Position numbers and translations under genes: made by a program
The notes under the pieces: generated by a model
Database searches by the model: none
The model's input: only the letters and a program-made list of their open reading frames with translations
Told to the model about the DNA's origin: nothing
Part shown: positions 1 through 7,093 of the stretch, piece by piece
Position numbering within the stretch: position 1 is the stretch's first letter
Layout of the letters: each line of letters begins with the position of its first letter
Assembly: GCA_001794015.1 (NCBI GenBank)
Contig: MGIZ01000052.1
Location: forward strand, 11,337-29,991
DNA: 18,655 nt
From: Candidatus Yanofskybacteria bacterium RIFCSPHIGHO2_01_FULL_39_8b
Lineage (GTDB): Bacteria; Patescibacteriota; Minisyncoccia; 2-02-FULL-40-12; GWA2-44-9
Reading direction: 5' to 3'

Positions 1-223
1 GATTCATACCGGCGCCAAGACCCTTGGTTAGACTTTTGCCAATATGAATTTTTGTCGGAGCATTTGTATTATGCAAAGCCTGGGCATCGGTGTTAACTGC
101 TATAAATTCAACGCCATGAATTCTGGCTTCTATCATCCGCGCCAAGGCATTGCCACCAGAACCGCCGCAACCAATTACTTTAATTCGAGCGAATGTTTCA
201 AAAGCTGGTTTTACTTGTGCCAT
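1..223 (-). CDS. ftsZ: Cell division GTPase FtsZ, N-terminal part (cut by window edge)
   Basis: FtsZ is the tubulin-like GTPase that polymerises into the Z-ring at mid-cell. Only the first 74 codons lie in the window; the gene runs off the left edge. Reading from the ATG at 223, the peptide begins MAQVKPAFETFARIKVIGCG, then shows the nucleotide-binding GCGGSGGNA segment and the typical AVNTDAQAL stretch, ending in KIHIGKSLTKGLGAGMN. These are hallmark residues of the FtsZ N-terminal Rossmann-like domain. No good Shine-Dalgarno sequence precedes the ATG. ftsA lies upstream in the same direction, the usual ftsA-ftsZ order of the division cluster, but the 267-bp gap between them is unusually long and structured. 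Identification is firm; only the partial length is limiting. Confidence 0.95.
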   Translation of the reverse strand, partial: MAQVKPAFETFARIKVIGCGGSGGNALARMIEARIHGVEFIAVNTDAQALHNTNAPTKIHIGKSLTKGLGAGMN

Positions 224-246
224 AATTGGTAAAACTTTGAAGCTCT

Positions 247-272
247 TTGTAGTGAACAAAGTTTCACTACAA
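247..272. repeat. Palindrome in the ftsZ leader (10-bp stem, 6-nt loop)
   Basis: Left arm TTGTAGTGAA at 247-256 and right arm TTCACTACAA at 263-272 are perfect reverse complements around the loop CAAAGT. It ends 24 bp upstream of the ftsZ start. It could be a hairpin in the mRNA leader, an operator, or one of the small palindromic repeats seen elsewhere in this window. No T-tract follows, so it is not a standard terminator. Confidence 0.7.
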
Positions 273-278
273 TCATGA

Positions 279-393
279 GCGTCCCGCCTTATCTGGCTAA
301 TAAACAAATGCTAACGGCCAGAGAAGACGAAGTCGAATTTATAATTTAAACTTTCCACCGACAATGAGCTTCACCCCAGATGGGGCGGGAAGC
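279..393 (-). other. Long structured segment between ftsA and ftsZ
   Basis: An 18-nt arm at 279-296 (beginning GCGTCCCGCC) pairs with 376-393 (ending GGCGGGAAGC): 15 of 18 positions are Watson-Crick, and two of the other three are T/G, which can wobble in RNA. The arms enclose about 80 nt that includes a smaller CTGGC/GGCCAG stem (293-297 with 316-321). No ORF fits here. On the minus strand it would lie in the transcript between ftsA and ftsZ. It may be a leader RNA structure or a decayed repeat element; no known riboswitch was recognised. Confidence 0.5.
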
Positions 394-490
394 CCACATA
401 TTGATACTTTGTACTATCATAAAACAAAAAGTAGCACAAACTATAATGTAAAAAATGTGGATAACTTGTGGGTAAGCGGAAATTGTGCAA

Positions 491-1735
491 TTAAGGCATG
501 AAATTCTTAAGCCAGTCTGTTATTTTCTTGAAATTATCATTTGAACTTAAAGAAGCAGAAATTTTGTTATTGTAGCTTCCCGTTTCCCGCTCCACTCCCC
601 AAAGAACCGATCCCATCGCCACTGAAAAGGCCGGATCATCAACTATCTCTGATATGCCCTCGAAATGAACTGATTTGGCTATCCTAACCGGCAAACGTAA
701 TTTATCTTTAGCCAGAGCCACCAGTCCCGGCAAATTCACTCCGCCGCCGCTTAGAACAATTCCGGCCGGAAGAATTCCGTTTTTGATAACCTTTTTTAAT
801 TCATTGCTTACGATATCAATCAATTCTTGAGCTCTCGCATCTACCACCCTGATAAGTTGTTTTTTTGGCAAAACAAATTTCTCTTCGCCAACCAAATCAG
901 AAAGATCCACTTCGCCACGACGACGCATATCTTCAGCGTCAAAAGTAGATCCATAGTCGAGCTTTACTCTTTCGGCTATATCTATAGAAGTTCTTAACAA
1001 AACTGCCAGGTCGTTGGTTATATGTCTTGAACCAACTGGTAAAATTTTACTGTACAATAGATCAGCTTCTTCAAAAACGGTTATGCTGGAAGTGCTGCCT
1101 CCAAAATCTATACTAACTACTCCATATTCTTTCTGATTTTTGTCCAGGACCGCCATAGCTGAAGCTAATGGAGCATAAACCAAACCACCAACTTCTATAT
1201 TGCAACCGTTCACACATTTGGCAAAATTTCTTAAATACGGAGAGAGGCCGTCGACTATGAGGACATCGGCTTCTAGCCGAACACCCTTCATACCAAGAGG
1301 ATTTTTTACATACTCGCTGCCGTCAACAATAAAATTCTTAGAAATGACATGAATAATTTCACGGTTAGCCGGTAAACTGACAACCGATGCCGCTTTAACT
1401 ACCCGGTCAATATCACTCTGGGAAATCTCATTGTCAGCCCTGGAAACCGCAATTACCCCTCGTGAAGTTTGAGTATTTATATGTAAACCGCCAACTGCTA
1501 GATAGGCTTTTTTAACGGAAACGCCGGCCATGGCTTCGGCTTTTTGAACAGCCGAACGGAGATTCTCTATCGTTTCTTCCATGTCAACCACCACGCCCCG
1601 ACGCAAACCGTTTGAAGTGTTGCTTCCCCAGCCAATTATTTCCGGCTTTAAACTGTCGCTGTTTATTTTAGCGATAATGACTTTGACCTGGGAATTGCCG
1701 ATGTCAATACCGGATATTGTGTAGGGACGGCTCAT
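491..1735 (-). CDS. ftsA: Cell division protein FtsA
   Basis: FtsA is the actin-like ATPase that tethers FtsZ filaments to the inner face of the cytoplasmic membrane and recruits later division proteins. The 414-aa length is normal. Visible actin-fold landmarks are the phosphate-1 strand ISGIDIGNSQVKVII (about residues 7-21), the SIDFGGSTSSITVF phosphate-2 segment (about 208-221), and the adenosine motif GIVLSGGGVNLPGL (about 325-338). The extreme C-terminus, FKKITDWLKNFMP, is the short amphipathic membrane-targeting helix that follows a low-complexity linker, so the protein looks complete and functional. The ATG at 1735 lies 10 bp from a TTCGAA-rich repeat that fills the whole ybeY-ftsA gap, so any leader must come from that repeat. 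ftsZ follows downstream. Confidence 0.96.
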   Translation of the reverse strand: MSRPYTISGIDIGNSQVKVIIAKINSDSLKPEIIGWGSNTSNGLRRGVVVDMEETIENLRSAVQKAEAMAGVSVKKAYLAVGGLHINTQTSRGVIAVSRADNEISQSDIDRVVKAASVVSLPANREIIHVISKNFIVDGSEYVKNPLGMKGVRLEADVLIVDGLSPYLRNFAKCVNGCNIEVGGLVYAPLASAMAVLDKNQKEYGVVSIDFGGSTSSITVFEEADLLYSKILPVGSRHITNDLAVLLRTSIDIAERVKLDYGSTFDAEDMRRRGEVDLSDLVGEEKFVLPKKQLIRVVDARAQELIDIVSNELKKVIKNGILPAGIVLSGGGVNLPGLVALAKDKLRLPVRIAKSVHFEGISEIVDDPAFSVAMGSVLWGVERETGSYNNKISASLSSNDNFKKITDWLKNFMP

Positions 1736-1744
1736 TCAGAATAA

Positions 1745-1834
1745 ACTCGAAATTCGAAACAAATCCCAAATTAGAATTTCCTAAATTCGAAACTATTTCG
1801 GATTTAGGATTTCGAATTTCGTGCTTCGAATTTT
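1745..1834. repeat. TTCGAA-rich dispersed repeat, copy A (90 bp)
   Basis: The segment is made of degenerate AAATTCGAAA/TTTCGAATTT units and ends in CGTGCTTCGAATTTT (1820-1834). The same terminal motif closes copy B at 7076-7090 and appears, inverted, in copy C inside rnhB. Copy A occupies essentially the entire spacer between the ybeY stop codon, which it touches, and the ftsA start codon 10 bp away. It is partly self-complementary and could fold as a hairpin in the transcript. The three copies differ in length (about 90, 172 and 178 bp), so internal units are gained or lost. Confidence 0.8.
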
Positions 1835-2297
1835 AAAAAATTAATTTATTCAAAATGCCTGATTCTAAATCAAACATTTGCTTTGCTTTGGTTGTCAATC
1901 CTTCATGGTCATATCCTAATAAATGCAAAAACCCATGCACAGTCAATTGCGCAAGTTTTCTTTCTATACTTATATTTTCCCTCTTTGCTTGTTTTTTTGC
2001 AAATGATAAGCAGATGAAGATGTCACCGATATCCGTAACGACCCATGGCTGATGACCAATGACCAACGACCGGGTACCTTTTTCCAACATTGGGAAGGAG
2101 ATGACATCAGTAACTTTATTTTTGTGACGGTATTTATTATTTAACTTCTTTATTCTACCCTCCCCGACTAAATTAATGCTTACTCCCATACTTTTATTAT
2201 CAAGTTTTAATTCTTTTATCCCCGCAATTAAGATCTTCTCAAAAAATTTTGAGCTATACTTTTTTTCTGAAGTCAAATTTTGAAAGACTAAATCCAT
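1833..2297 (-). CDS. ybeY: Endoribonuclease YbeY (16S rRNA maturation, UPF0054)
   Basis: YbeY is a zinc-dependent single-strand endoribonuclease required for 16S rRNA 3' maturation and late ribosome quality control. The 154-aa product carries the diagnostic metal-binding HGFLHLLGYDH motif with H121, H125 and H131 (HxxxHxxxxxH), preceded by the conserved NNKYRHKNKVTDVISFP region (about residues 53-69) and GDIFIC (91-96). Between ISFPM and GDI lies an extra-looking loop, roughly residues 73-89, encoded by a GGTCATTGG-type simple repeat (2028-2084). Other families have only a short linker there, so this may be an in-frame repeat insertion that left both flanking motifs intact. The stop codon abuts repeat copy A; ftsA follows. 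Confidence 0.94.
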   Translation of the reverse strand: MDLVFQNLTSEKKYSSKFFEKILIAGIKELKLDNKSMGVSINLVGEGRIKKLNNKYRHKNKVTDVISFPMLEKGTRSLVIGHQPWVVTDIGDIFICLSFAKKQAKRENISIERKLAQLTVHGFLHLLGYDHEGLTTKAKQMFDLESGILNKLIF

Positions 2298-2313
2298 ATT
2301 TTGTTTGATTTTA

Positions 2314-2556
2314 ACACGGAATTAAAAAGACCGCCAATTTGATCCGTACCTCTTATAGACATCGCATTATGAAATCGCGCTTAGAAACAGAAAAAAATGA
2401 TGAAACACGCCGTTTTGGAGCGAGAAAAAACCGCAAATGTACTATAAGTACATTGAGGATTTTTTCGAGTGAAAAACAAGTGTTTCGCATTTTTTTCTGT
2501 CTTATGGAGTGCAATTTCATAATGTGATGTCTATGGAGTAGACACGAATTAAAAAG
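2314..2556. mobile_element. 178-bp palindrome flanked by imperfect direct repeats (possible MITE-like element)
   Basis: The core is a near-symmetric inverted repeat from 2356 to 2533, centred at about 2445. The outer 20-nt arms (2356-2375, 2514-2533) match at 19 positions, the middle arms share a GACAGAAAAAAATG-like block, and the innermost arms AATGTACT/AGTACATT (2436-2443, 2447-2454) are perfect with a 3-nt loop. Flanking it are ACACGGAATTAAAAAG (2314-2329) and ACACGAATTAAAAAG (2542-2556), nearly identical direct repeats that could be a target-site duplication. ORFs inside it are accidental. No transposase is encoded, so if mobile it is non-autonomous. It lies between the ybeY start and the terminator of the thiolase fusion gene. 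Confidence 0.7.
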
Positions 2557-2600
2557 TCATCCAGGAAAGTTAAAAATTAGTTTACTTAATTGTATTTTAA

Positions 2601-2634
2601 GTACAAAAAAGTGGACATTTGCGTGTCCACTTTT
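2601..2634 (-). terminator. Intrinsic terminator of the thiolase-dehydrogenase gene
   Basis: GTGGACA (2611-2617) and TGTCCAC (2624-2630) form a perfect 7-bp stem around TTTGCG, extended by an A4/T4 match. Read on the minus strand, the stem is followed by a run of six Ts. It lies 30 bp beyond the stop codon of the fusion gene. Confidence 0.85.
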
Positions 2635-2663
2635 CAGAGTACAGATCATAACAGAGGCGTTTT

Positions 2664-5207
2664 TTACCATTCCTCTCTTTCATCTGTCTCTTTTTTCTTA
2701 AAAATATTCTTATTTTCAGCAACATACCGCTCGAGCAATCGCGACGGTTTGAAGCGCTCTCCACATTCTTGCTCAAAACGCTTTAAATCACCAAGAATAT
2801 TTGCCAGACCTTCCTTTTCCGCCCAGTGAAGAGGACCTTCAAGCGCCATTGGAAAGCCAATGCCGTATAAACAACCGATATCGACTTCTTCTGGCGATGA
2901 AATATTTTCTTCAAGACACAGAAATGCTTCGTTGACCATTCCCAGCATCATCCGGTGAAAACCTTCGGCGACATTAAGTGGCATACGGTTCGGATATTCC
3001 CGACCAAGAATAGCAGACAACGGTTCAAGTCCTTTTGTTTTATCTTTAATATAGAAACCGGCACCGGATTTATCGCCAAAACGTCCTAATTCAACCAATC
3101 GACGCATCAATGGAGCCGGTTTTGCCCTTTTGCCGTAACCCCGACGGCATATTTCCGCCACCTCGGCGGCAATATCAATGCCGAGATAATCTAGAAGAAC
3201 AAACGGACCCATCGGCCAGCTGAATTGCCTGGCATAAGCATCAATTTCTTCAACAGTTAAAGTTGTTTCCGTCAGCAAATAAGCAGCTTCGTTCAAATAT
3301 GGCATTAACAGCCGATTAATAAGAAAAGCTGGACATTCTTTCACATGAATTGTTACTTTGCCGAGAGAATTTTTGGCAAAATCATCGGCAGCTGCAAGGG
3401 TTTCCCTTGAAGTCATATTGCTGGAAATAAGTTCAACAAGAGGCATGGTTATCGGGGGATTAAAAAAATGCATTCCAATAAATCTTTCCGGTCTTGTTGT
3501 TGCGGAAGCTATTTCGGTAATTGAAAGCGAAGAAGTATTAGTGGCAAAAATGGCGTCCGGCCGGACAACTCTGTCCAATTCGGCAAACACCTTCTTCTTG
3601 ACTTCCAGATTTTCAAACACCGCTTCAATCACCAAGTCCACGTCTCTAATTTCGCTAATATCAGCAGTAGCTGTTACCAATCCCTTGGCTGTATTCGCTC
3701 TATCACTCATTAGTTTCCCGCGGGCAACTGCCGCATTTAATTTGTCATGAACTGTTTTAAGTGATTTTTCGGCAAATTCAGGGATTACTTCTTTAATAAC
3801 CACCTGTCTTCCATGCTGAGAAACAAGCAAAGCGATACCACAGCCCATTGCTCCGCCGCCAATCACCGCAATTTTATTTATCGCCTTAGTTTTATTTTCT
3901 TTTTTATTCCTGGAACCCCTCTCTATGATCAAACATCCGCCCTGTCCGCCTCCAACACACATTGTAATTAGGGCATAGCGTTTTTGAGCCTCTTCCAACA
4001 TGTGCATTGCTTTTATGGTAAGAATGGCTCCAGTCGCTCCGACCGGATGGCCAAGGGCAATCGCTCCGCCCCAGATATTAAGTTTTTCATCGGGAATTCC
4101 AAGCTGACGCTGGCAGACAATCGCTTGAGCAGCAAAAGCTTCGTTAAGCTCAAAAAGGTCAATATCGCCAACTTTTAAACCGGCCTTTTCAAGCACTTTG
4201 GGAACGGCATAAATCGGTCCTTCTCCCATATATTCCTGGTCGCAACCGATACGAGAATAAGACAATACATAAGCCATCGGCTCTAAATTAAATTCCTTGG
4301 CTTTTTCTTCTGACATTAACAGAAGTGCGGCCGCCCCGTCAGACATGGGGCATGAATTCCCAGAAGTAACCGTGCCCTCATTTGCGTATGAGTCGTGAAG
4401 AACTACTTTCCCATCCTTAAAAACAGGCTTGGGATTTTTAGGTTCGGATACATGCTCATTCAGGAACATAGCTGGCAAAGAATAAACTCTCTGAACCCAC
4501 TTCTGGTCATCCGGATCAGGATTGATACATTCATCCTCGGCAAATATAGATTCTCCGCCCGAAATATTATCACCCACGCTCATAGTCTTTTTGATCACCA
4601 CCGAAACGATCTGAGATTTGAACTTGCCTTCTGTTTTTGCATACTTTGCTTTTTTGTGAGAAGCAACGGCAAAGTCATCCTGATCCCGTCGAGAAATATT
4701 CCACTTCCGGGCGACATTTTCAGCCGTCCTTCCCATAATTTGATTAATCGTCGGATCCACAAGTCCTTCCCATAATCCGTCCGTAACAACATGGTGCTGT
4801 AATTTTTGACCAAATCGTGCCTGTTTTAACAAGTAAGGAACCCGGGACATATTCTCGGTTCCGCCGACAAGCACAATTTCGCAATCGCCGGCTTTATAGG
4901 CTCGATACGCCTGTAATATCGCCTCTGCTCCCGAAAAACAATTGCATCCAACGGTAATTGCAGGAACATGGCTGGGAACTCCAGCCCGCAAAGCCGAAAC
5001 TCTGGCTATATTGACCGAATCCGACGGCTGGCAAATATTTCCGGCAATAACCTCATCAATAACAGCCGGATCAATACCGGTGCGTTTAATAACTTCCTGA
5101 AAACAAATGGCAAGAAGCATATCCGCCGGAGCGTCTTTTAAGCCTCCGCCAAAACTGCCAATAGCCGTTCTTACTCCTTCAACTATAACCATTCTTTGTT
5201 TGACCAT
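2664..5207 (-). CDS. Thiolase / 3-hydroxyacyl-CoA dehydrogenase fusion protein
   Basis: This 847-aa ORF joins two normally separate enzymes. Residues 1-430 are a thiolase (acetyl-CoA C-acyltransferase): nucleophile C90 in CNCFSG, NEAF at 355-358, H387 in GHPVG, and C417 in CVGGGQGG. A basic linker (about 431-443) leads to a 3-hydroxyacyl-CoA dehydrogenase of the FadB/FadJ C-terminal type: NAD-binding GGGAMG (450-455), ATNTSSLSI, H580 in MHFFNP, E592, and two C-terminal dehydrogenase domains up to about 830. The enoyl-CoA hydratase part of FadB is absent, so it resembles FadA fused in front of a hydratase-less FadB. The paired activities would interconvert acetyl-CoA, acetoacetyl-CoA and 3-hydroxybutyryl-CoA, or act on longer chains. 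AAGGGA precedes the ATG. All key residues are present. No other fatty-acid gene is nearby. Confidence 0.9.
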   Translation of the reverse strand: MVKQRMVIVEGVRTAIGSFGGGLKDAPADMLLAICFQEVIKRTGIDPAVIDEVIAGNICQPSDSVNIARVSALRAGVPSHVPAITVGCNCFSGAEAILQAYRAYKAGDCEIVLVGGTENMSRVPYLLKQARFGQKLQHHVVTDGLWEGLVDPTINQIMGRTAENVARKWNISRRDQDDFAVASHKKAKYAKTEGKFKSQIVSVVIKKTMSVGDNISGGESIFAEDECINPDPDDQKWVQRVYSLPAMFLNEHVSEPKNPKPVFKDGKVVLHDSYANEGTVTSGNSCPMSDGAAALLLMSEEKAKEFNLEPMAYVLSYSRIGCDQEYMGEGPIYAVPKVLEKAGLKVGDIDLFELNEAFAAQAIVCQRQLGIPDEKLNIWGGAIALGHPVGATGAILTIKAMHMLEEAQKRYALITMCVGGGQGGCLIIERGSRNKKENKTKAINKIAVIGGGAMGCGIALLVSQHGRQVVIKEVIPEFAEKSLKTVHDKLNAAVARGKLMSDRANTAKGLVTATADISEIRDVDLVIEAVFENLEVKKKVFAELDRVVRPDAIFATNTSSLSITEIASATTRPERFIGMHFFNPPITMPLVELISSNMTSRETLAAADDFAKNSLGKVTIHVKECPAFLINRLLMPYLNEAAYLLTETTLTVEEIDAYARQFSWPMGPFVLLDYLGIDIAAEVAEICRRGYGKRAKPAPLMRRLVELGRFGDKSGAGFYIKDKTKGLEPLSAILGREYPNRMPLNVAEGFHRMMLGMVNEAFLCLEENISSPEEVDIGCLYGIGFPMALEGPLHWAEKEGLANILGDLKRFEQECGERFKPSRLLERYVAENKNIFKKKETDEREEW

Positions 5208-5242
5208 TTTCTAATCCCTTTTTAAGGTGCAAATTTAAACCA

Positions 5243-5271
5243 TACTTAACATTTTATAAATCCCTTGTCAA
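5243..5271 (-). promoter_or_regulatory. Candidate promoter for the thiolase-dehydrogenase gene
   Basis: On the minus strand, TTGACA (5266-5271) is a perfect -35 match; after a 17-nt spacer comes TAAGTA (5243-5248), a weak -10. The -35 overlaps the -35 of the divergent promoter on the plus strand, so the two genes would compete for polymerase. Confidence 0.45.
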
Positions 5272-5293
5272 AAATTAGGTATTGTGGTAATAT
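5265..5293 (+). promoter_or_regulatory. Candidate promoter for the uracil-DNA glycosylase-like gene
   Basis: TTGTCA (5265-5270), a 17-nt spacer and TAATAT (5288-5293) form a good sigma-70-type match 30 bp upstream of the ATG at 5323. Confidence 0.6.
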
Positions 5294-5322
5294 CAATAAT
5301 ATAGAGTAAGCAGAGTAACGCT

Positions 5323-5874
5323 ATGATACAAGAATTACAACATGTTCACGTAGCTTTAAAGAAAAAGTTTTCAAGTAAAAAACTGGTTTTCGGGCGAGGT
5401 TTTGAGGCGGCAAAAGTCGTATTTGTGGTTGATCCTCCCACATTAAAAGAAGAGCAAGAAAACAAGCCTCTCACCGGTCATGCCGAAAAAACCTTAAATA
5501 AACTGCTCCGTCTAGCCGGAATAAACAAACAAAAAATCTACATAACCAACGTAGTCAAATATATGGTCAGCGGCCGCGCTTACACGCCAAAAGAGATAAA
5601 AGCCTCGGTTCCATTCTTAAAAGAAGAAATCAAAACCATCCAGCCTCAAGTTGTGGTTACTCTCGGAACTACCGCCCTGAACGGCATCGGCTTAAGGCAG
5701 CCTTTGTCTAATGTCCGGGGCAAAACATTTAATTTTGGAAGCTATGAACTTCTGGCGACTCATCACCCCGAAAGCACCCTAAAAAACCCGGCCCTCCAAT
5801 CGGAATTAGAAGCTGATTTCCTGAAATTAAAAGAGCTTCTCAAAAATATAAAAGAGCGACCAATAGAAACATAA
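5323..5874 (+). CDS. Uracil-DNA glycosylase superfamily protein lacking Fe-S cysteines
   Basis: The 183-aa protein fits the family 4/5 uracil-DNA glycosylase fold, which removes uracil from DNA to start base-excision repair. Visible segments are VVFVVDPPTLKEEQENKPLTG (in place of the family motif GEAPGxxED, about residues 33-52), YITNVVKY (about 74-81), the VVVTLGTTAL strand (about 112-121), and THHPES near residue 149 in place of the usual HPS motif. The translation contains no cysteine at all, whereas classical family 4 enzymes hold a 4Fe-4S cluster with four cysteines. Motif 1 also lacks the usual acidic residue position. It is therefore a divergent member, and activity on uracil is uncertain. 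The gene is transcribed away from the thiolase fusion and converges on tktC, with no clear terminator between. Confidence 0.75.
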   Translation: MIQELQHVHVALKKKFSSKKLVFGRGFEAAKVVFVVDPPTLKEEQENKPLTGHAEKTLNKLLRLAGINKQKIYITNVVKYMVSGRAYTPKEIKASVPFLKEEIKTIQPQVVVTLGTTALNGIGLRQPLSNVRGKTFNFGSYELLATHHPESTLKNPALQSELEADFLKLKELLKNIKERPIET

Positions 5875-5909
5875 ATAAAAACCCTCGTCAGTTGGCGTGG
5901 CGTGGAATT

Positions 5910-6899
5910 TTATTGTTTCCTTCTAAAAACTTTCTTTACCGCCTCTTTAATTGACCCGACTCCCATCCCTAAAGCCTCAATAAGTTCAAACGGGTCCCCA
6001 GATTCACCGAAACGATTTTGAACACCGATGTATTCCTGTGAAACCGGGTAATTTCGAGATAAACATTCTGCCACCGCAGAACCTAATCCTCCATTAATCT
6101 GATGCTCCTCAACCGAAACAACCGCTCCGCATTTTTTGGCGGCTTCAATTATAGTTTTTTCATCAAGGGGTTTTATGGTATGGGAATTAATAACCATGCA
6201 ATCTATTTGCTCCTTTGCCAGTTCTTCAGCAGCCACGAGAGCATTATACAGAAGAATCCCGCAACCAATAATCGCAACGTCCTGACCATCACGCAGTATG
6301 TTTGCCTTGCCAACTTCAAATGGTGTTTCGGGCGTAGTAAAAACTTGTGATTTTTCACGGCCCAATCTTATATACGAAGGTTCATTATTAAAAGCTATCG
6401 CCATAGTGGCCTTCTGAGCTTCCACCGCATCGCAAGGCACAACCACAATCATATTCGGCTGAACCCGCATTAAAGCAATATCCTCTATCTGCTGGTGAGT
6501 TGCGCCATCTGGTCCAACCGAAACACCGGCATGACAACCGACTACTTTAACTGGAGCATGGCTCAAGGAAATAGTTGTTCGAATCTGCTCATTATTTCTT
6601 CCGGGACTAAAAGCGGCATAAGAAACAATGAAAGGAATTTTACCATAGTTAGCCATTCCCGAAGCCACTGTGGCCATATTTTGCTCCGCCACTCCCATCT
6701 GCACAAACCTTTCCGGAAACTTTTGCTGGAACCAATGAACTCTGGTTGATTCGGATAAGTCGGCGCACAAAACAACCACTCTCTGGTCTTTTTCCCCGGC
6801 CTCAACTAAACCCTTCCCGAATCCATCTCGGGTTGGGACCATTTGAATATTCTTGGTATCCAATAGATTGTCAACTAAATAAGCCTCTTTATTGAGCAT
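5910..6899 (-). CDS. Transketolase, C-terminal subunit
   Basis: This is the pyrimidine-binding plus C-terminal half of a split transketolase. The holoenzyme transfers two-carbon units between sugar phosphates using thiamine diphosphate in the non-oxidative pentose phosphate pathway, which is often the only source of ribose phosphate in reduced genomes. The 329 aa include ADLSEST (46-52), GVAEQNM with the catalytic Glu at 72, an SYAAFSPGRNNEQIRT region and GPDGATHQQIEDIALMR. The C-terminal domain has VAIIGCGILLYNAL and EEHQINGGLGSAVAE. The partner N-terminal subunit is encoded upstream at 7910-8800, separated by a CBS protein, a membrane mini-protein and repeat copy B. Split transketolases are common in archaea and some bacteria; the unrelated genes between the halves are unusual. 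Confidence 0.93.
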   Translation of the reverse strand: MLNKEAYLVDNLLDTKNIQMVPTRDGFGKGLVEAGEKDQRVVVLCADLSESTRVHWFQQKFPERFVQMGVAEQNMATVASGMANYGKIPFIVSYAAFSPGRNNEQIRTTISLSHAPVKVVGCHAGVSVGPDGATHQQIEDIALMRVQPNMIVVVPCDAVEAQKATMAIAFNNEPSYIRLGREKSQVFTTPETPFEVGKANILRDGQDVAIIGCGILLYNALVAAEELAKEQIDCMVINSHTIKPLDEKTIIEAAKKCGAVVSVEEHQINGGLGSAVAECLSRNYPVSQEYIGVQNRFGESGDPFELIEALGMGVGSIKEAVKKVFRRKQ

Positions 6900-6918
6900 A
6901 ATAAAATAAAAAAATTAA

Positions 6919-7090
6919 ACTCGAAATCCGAATTTCGAAATCCGAAACAAATCCGAAATCAGAAATCCCAAATTAGAAACAGTTTGAGATTTTCTTGATT
7001 TCAATATTCGATATTGTTTCGTATTTCGAGTTTCGATATTCGAATTTAGCAGACATTGTTTCGAATTTCGTTTTTCGTGCTTCGAATTTT
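6919..7090. repeat. TTCGAA-rich dispersed repeat, copy B (172 bp)
   Basis: It begins ACTCGAAATCCGAATTTCG, passes through several TTCGATATT/GTTTCGTATTTCGAG units, and ends CGTGCTTCGAATTTT at 7076-7090, the same end as copy A and in the same orientation relative to the surrounding genes. It fills the gap between the stop codon of the Cys-rich mini-protein (3 bp away) and the tktC start (20 bp away). Short ORFs reading through it are repeat-derived and not genes. Confidence 0.82.
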
Positions 7091-7093
7091 CTG

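Noticed and set aside
2339..2527. 62-aa plus-strand ORF
   Set aside because: It lies wholly inside the 178-bp palindrome and its codons simply follow the repeat.
3358..4813. Several 64-130-aa ORFs opposite or out of frame with the thiolase fusion gene
   Set aside because: Shadows of a gene whose own frame has full domain and motif support.
6919..7090. CRISPR array
   Set aside because: Repeat units are degenerate and have no regular unique spacers; no cas gene is present.
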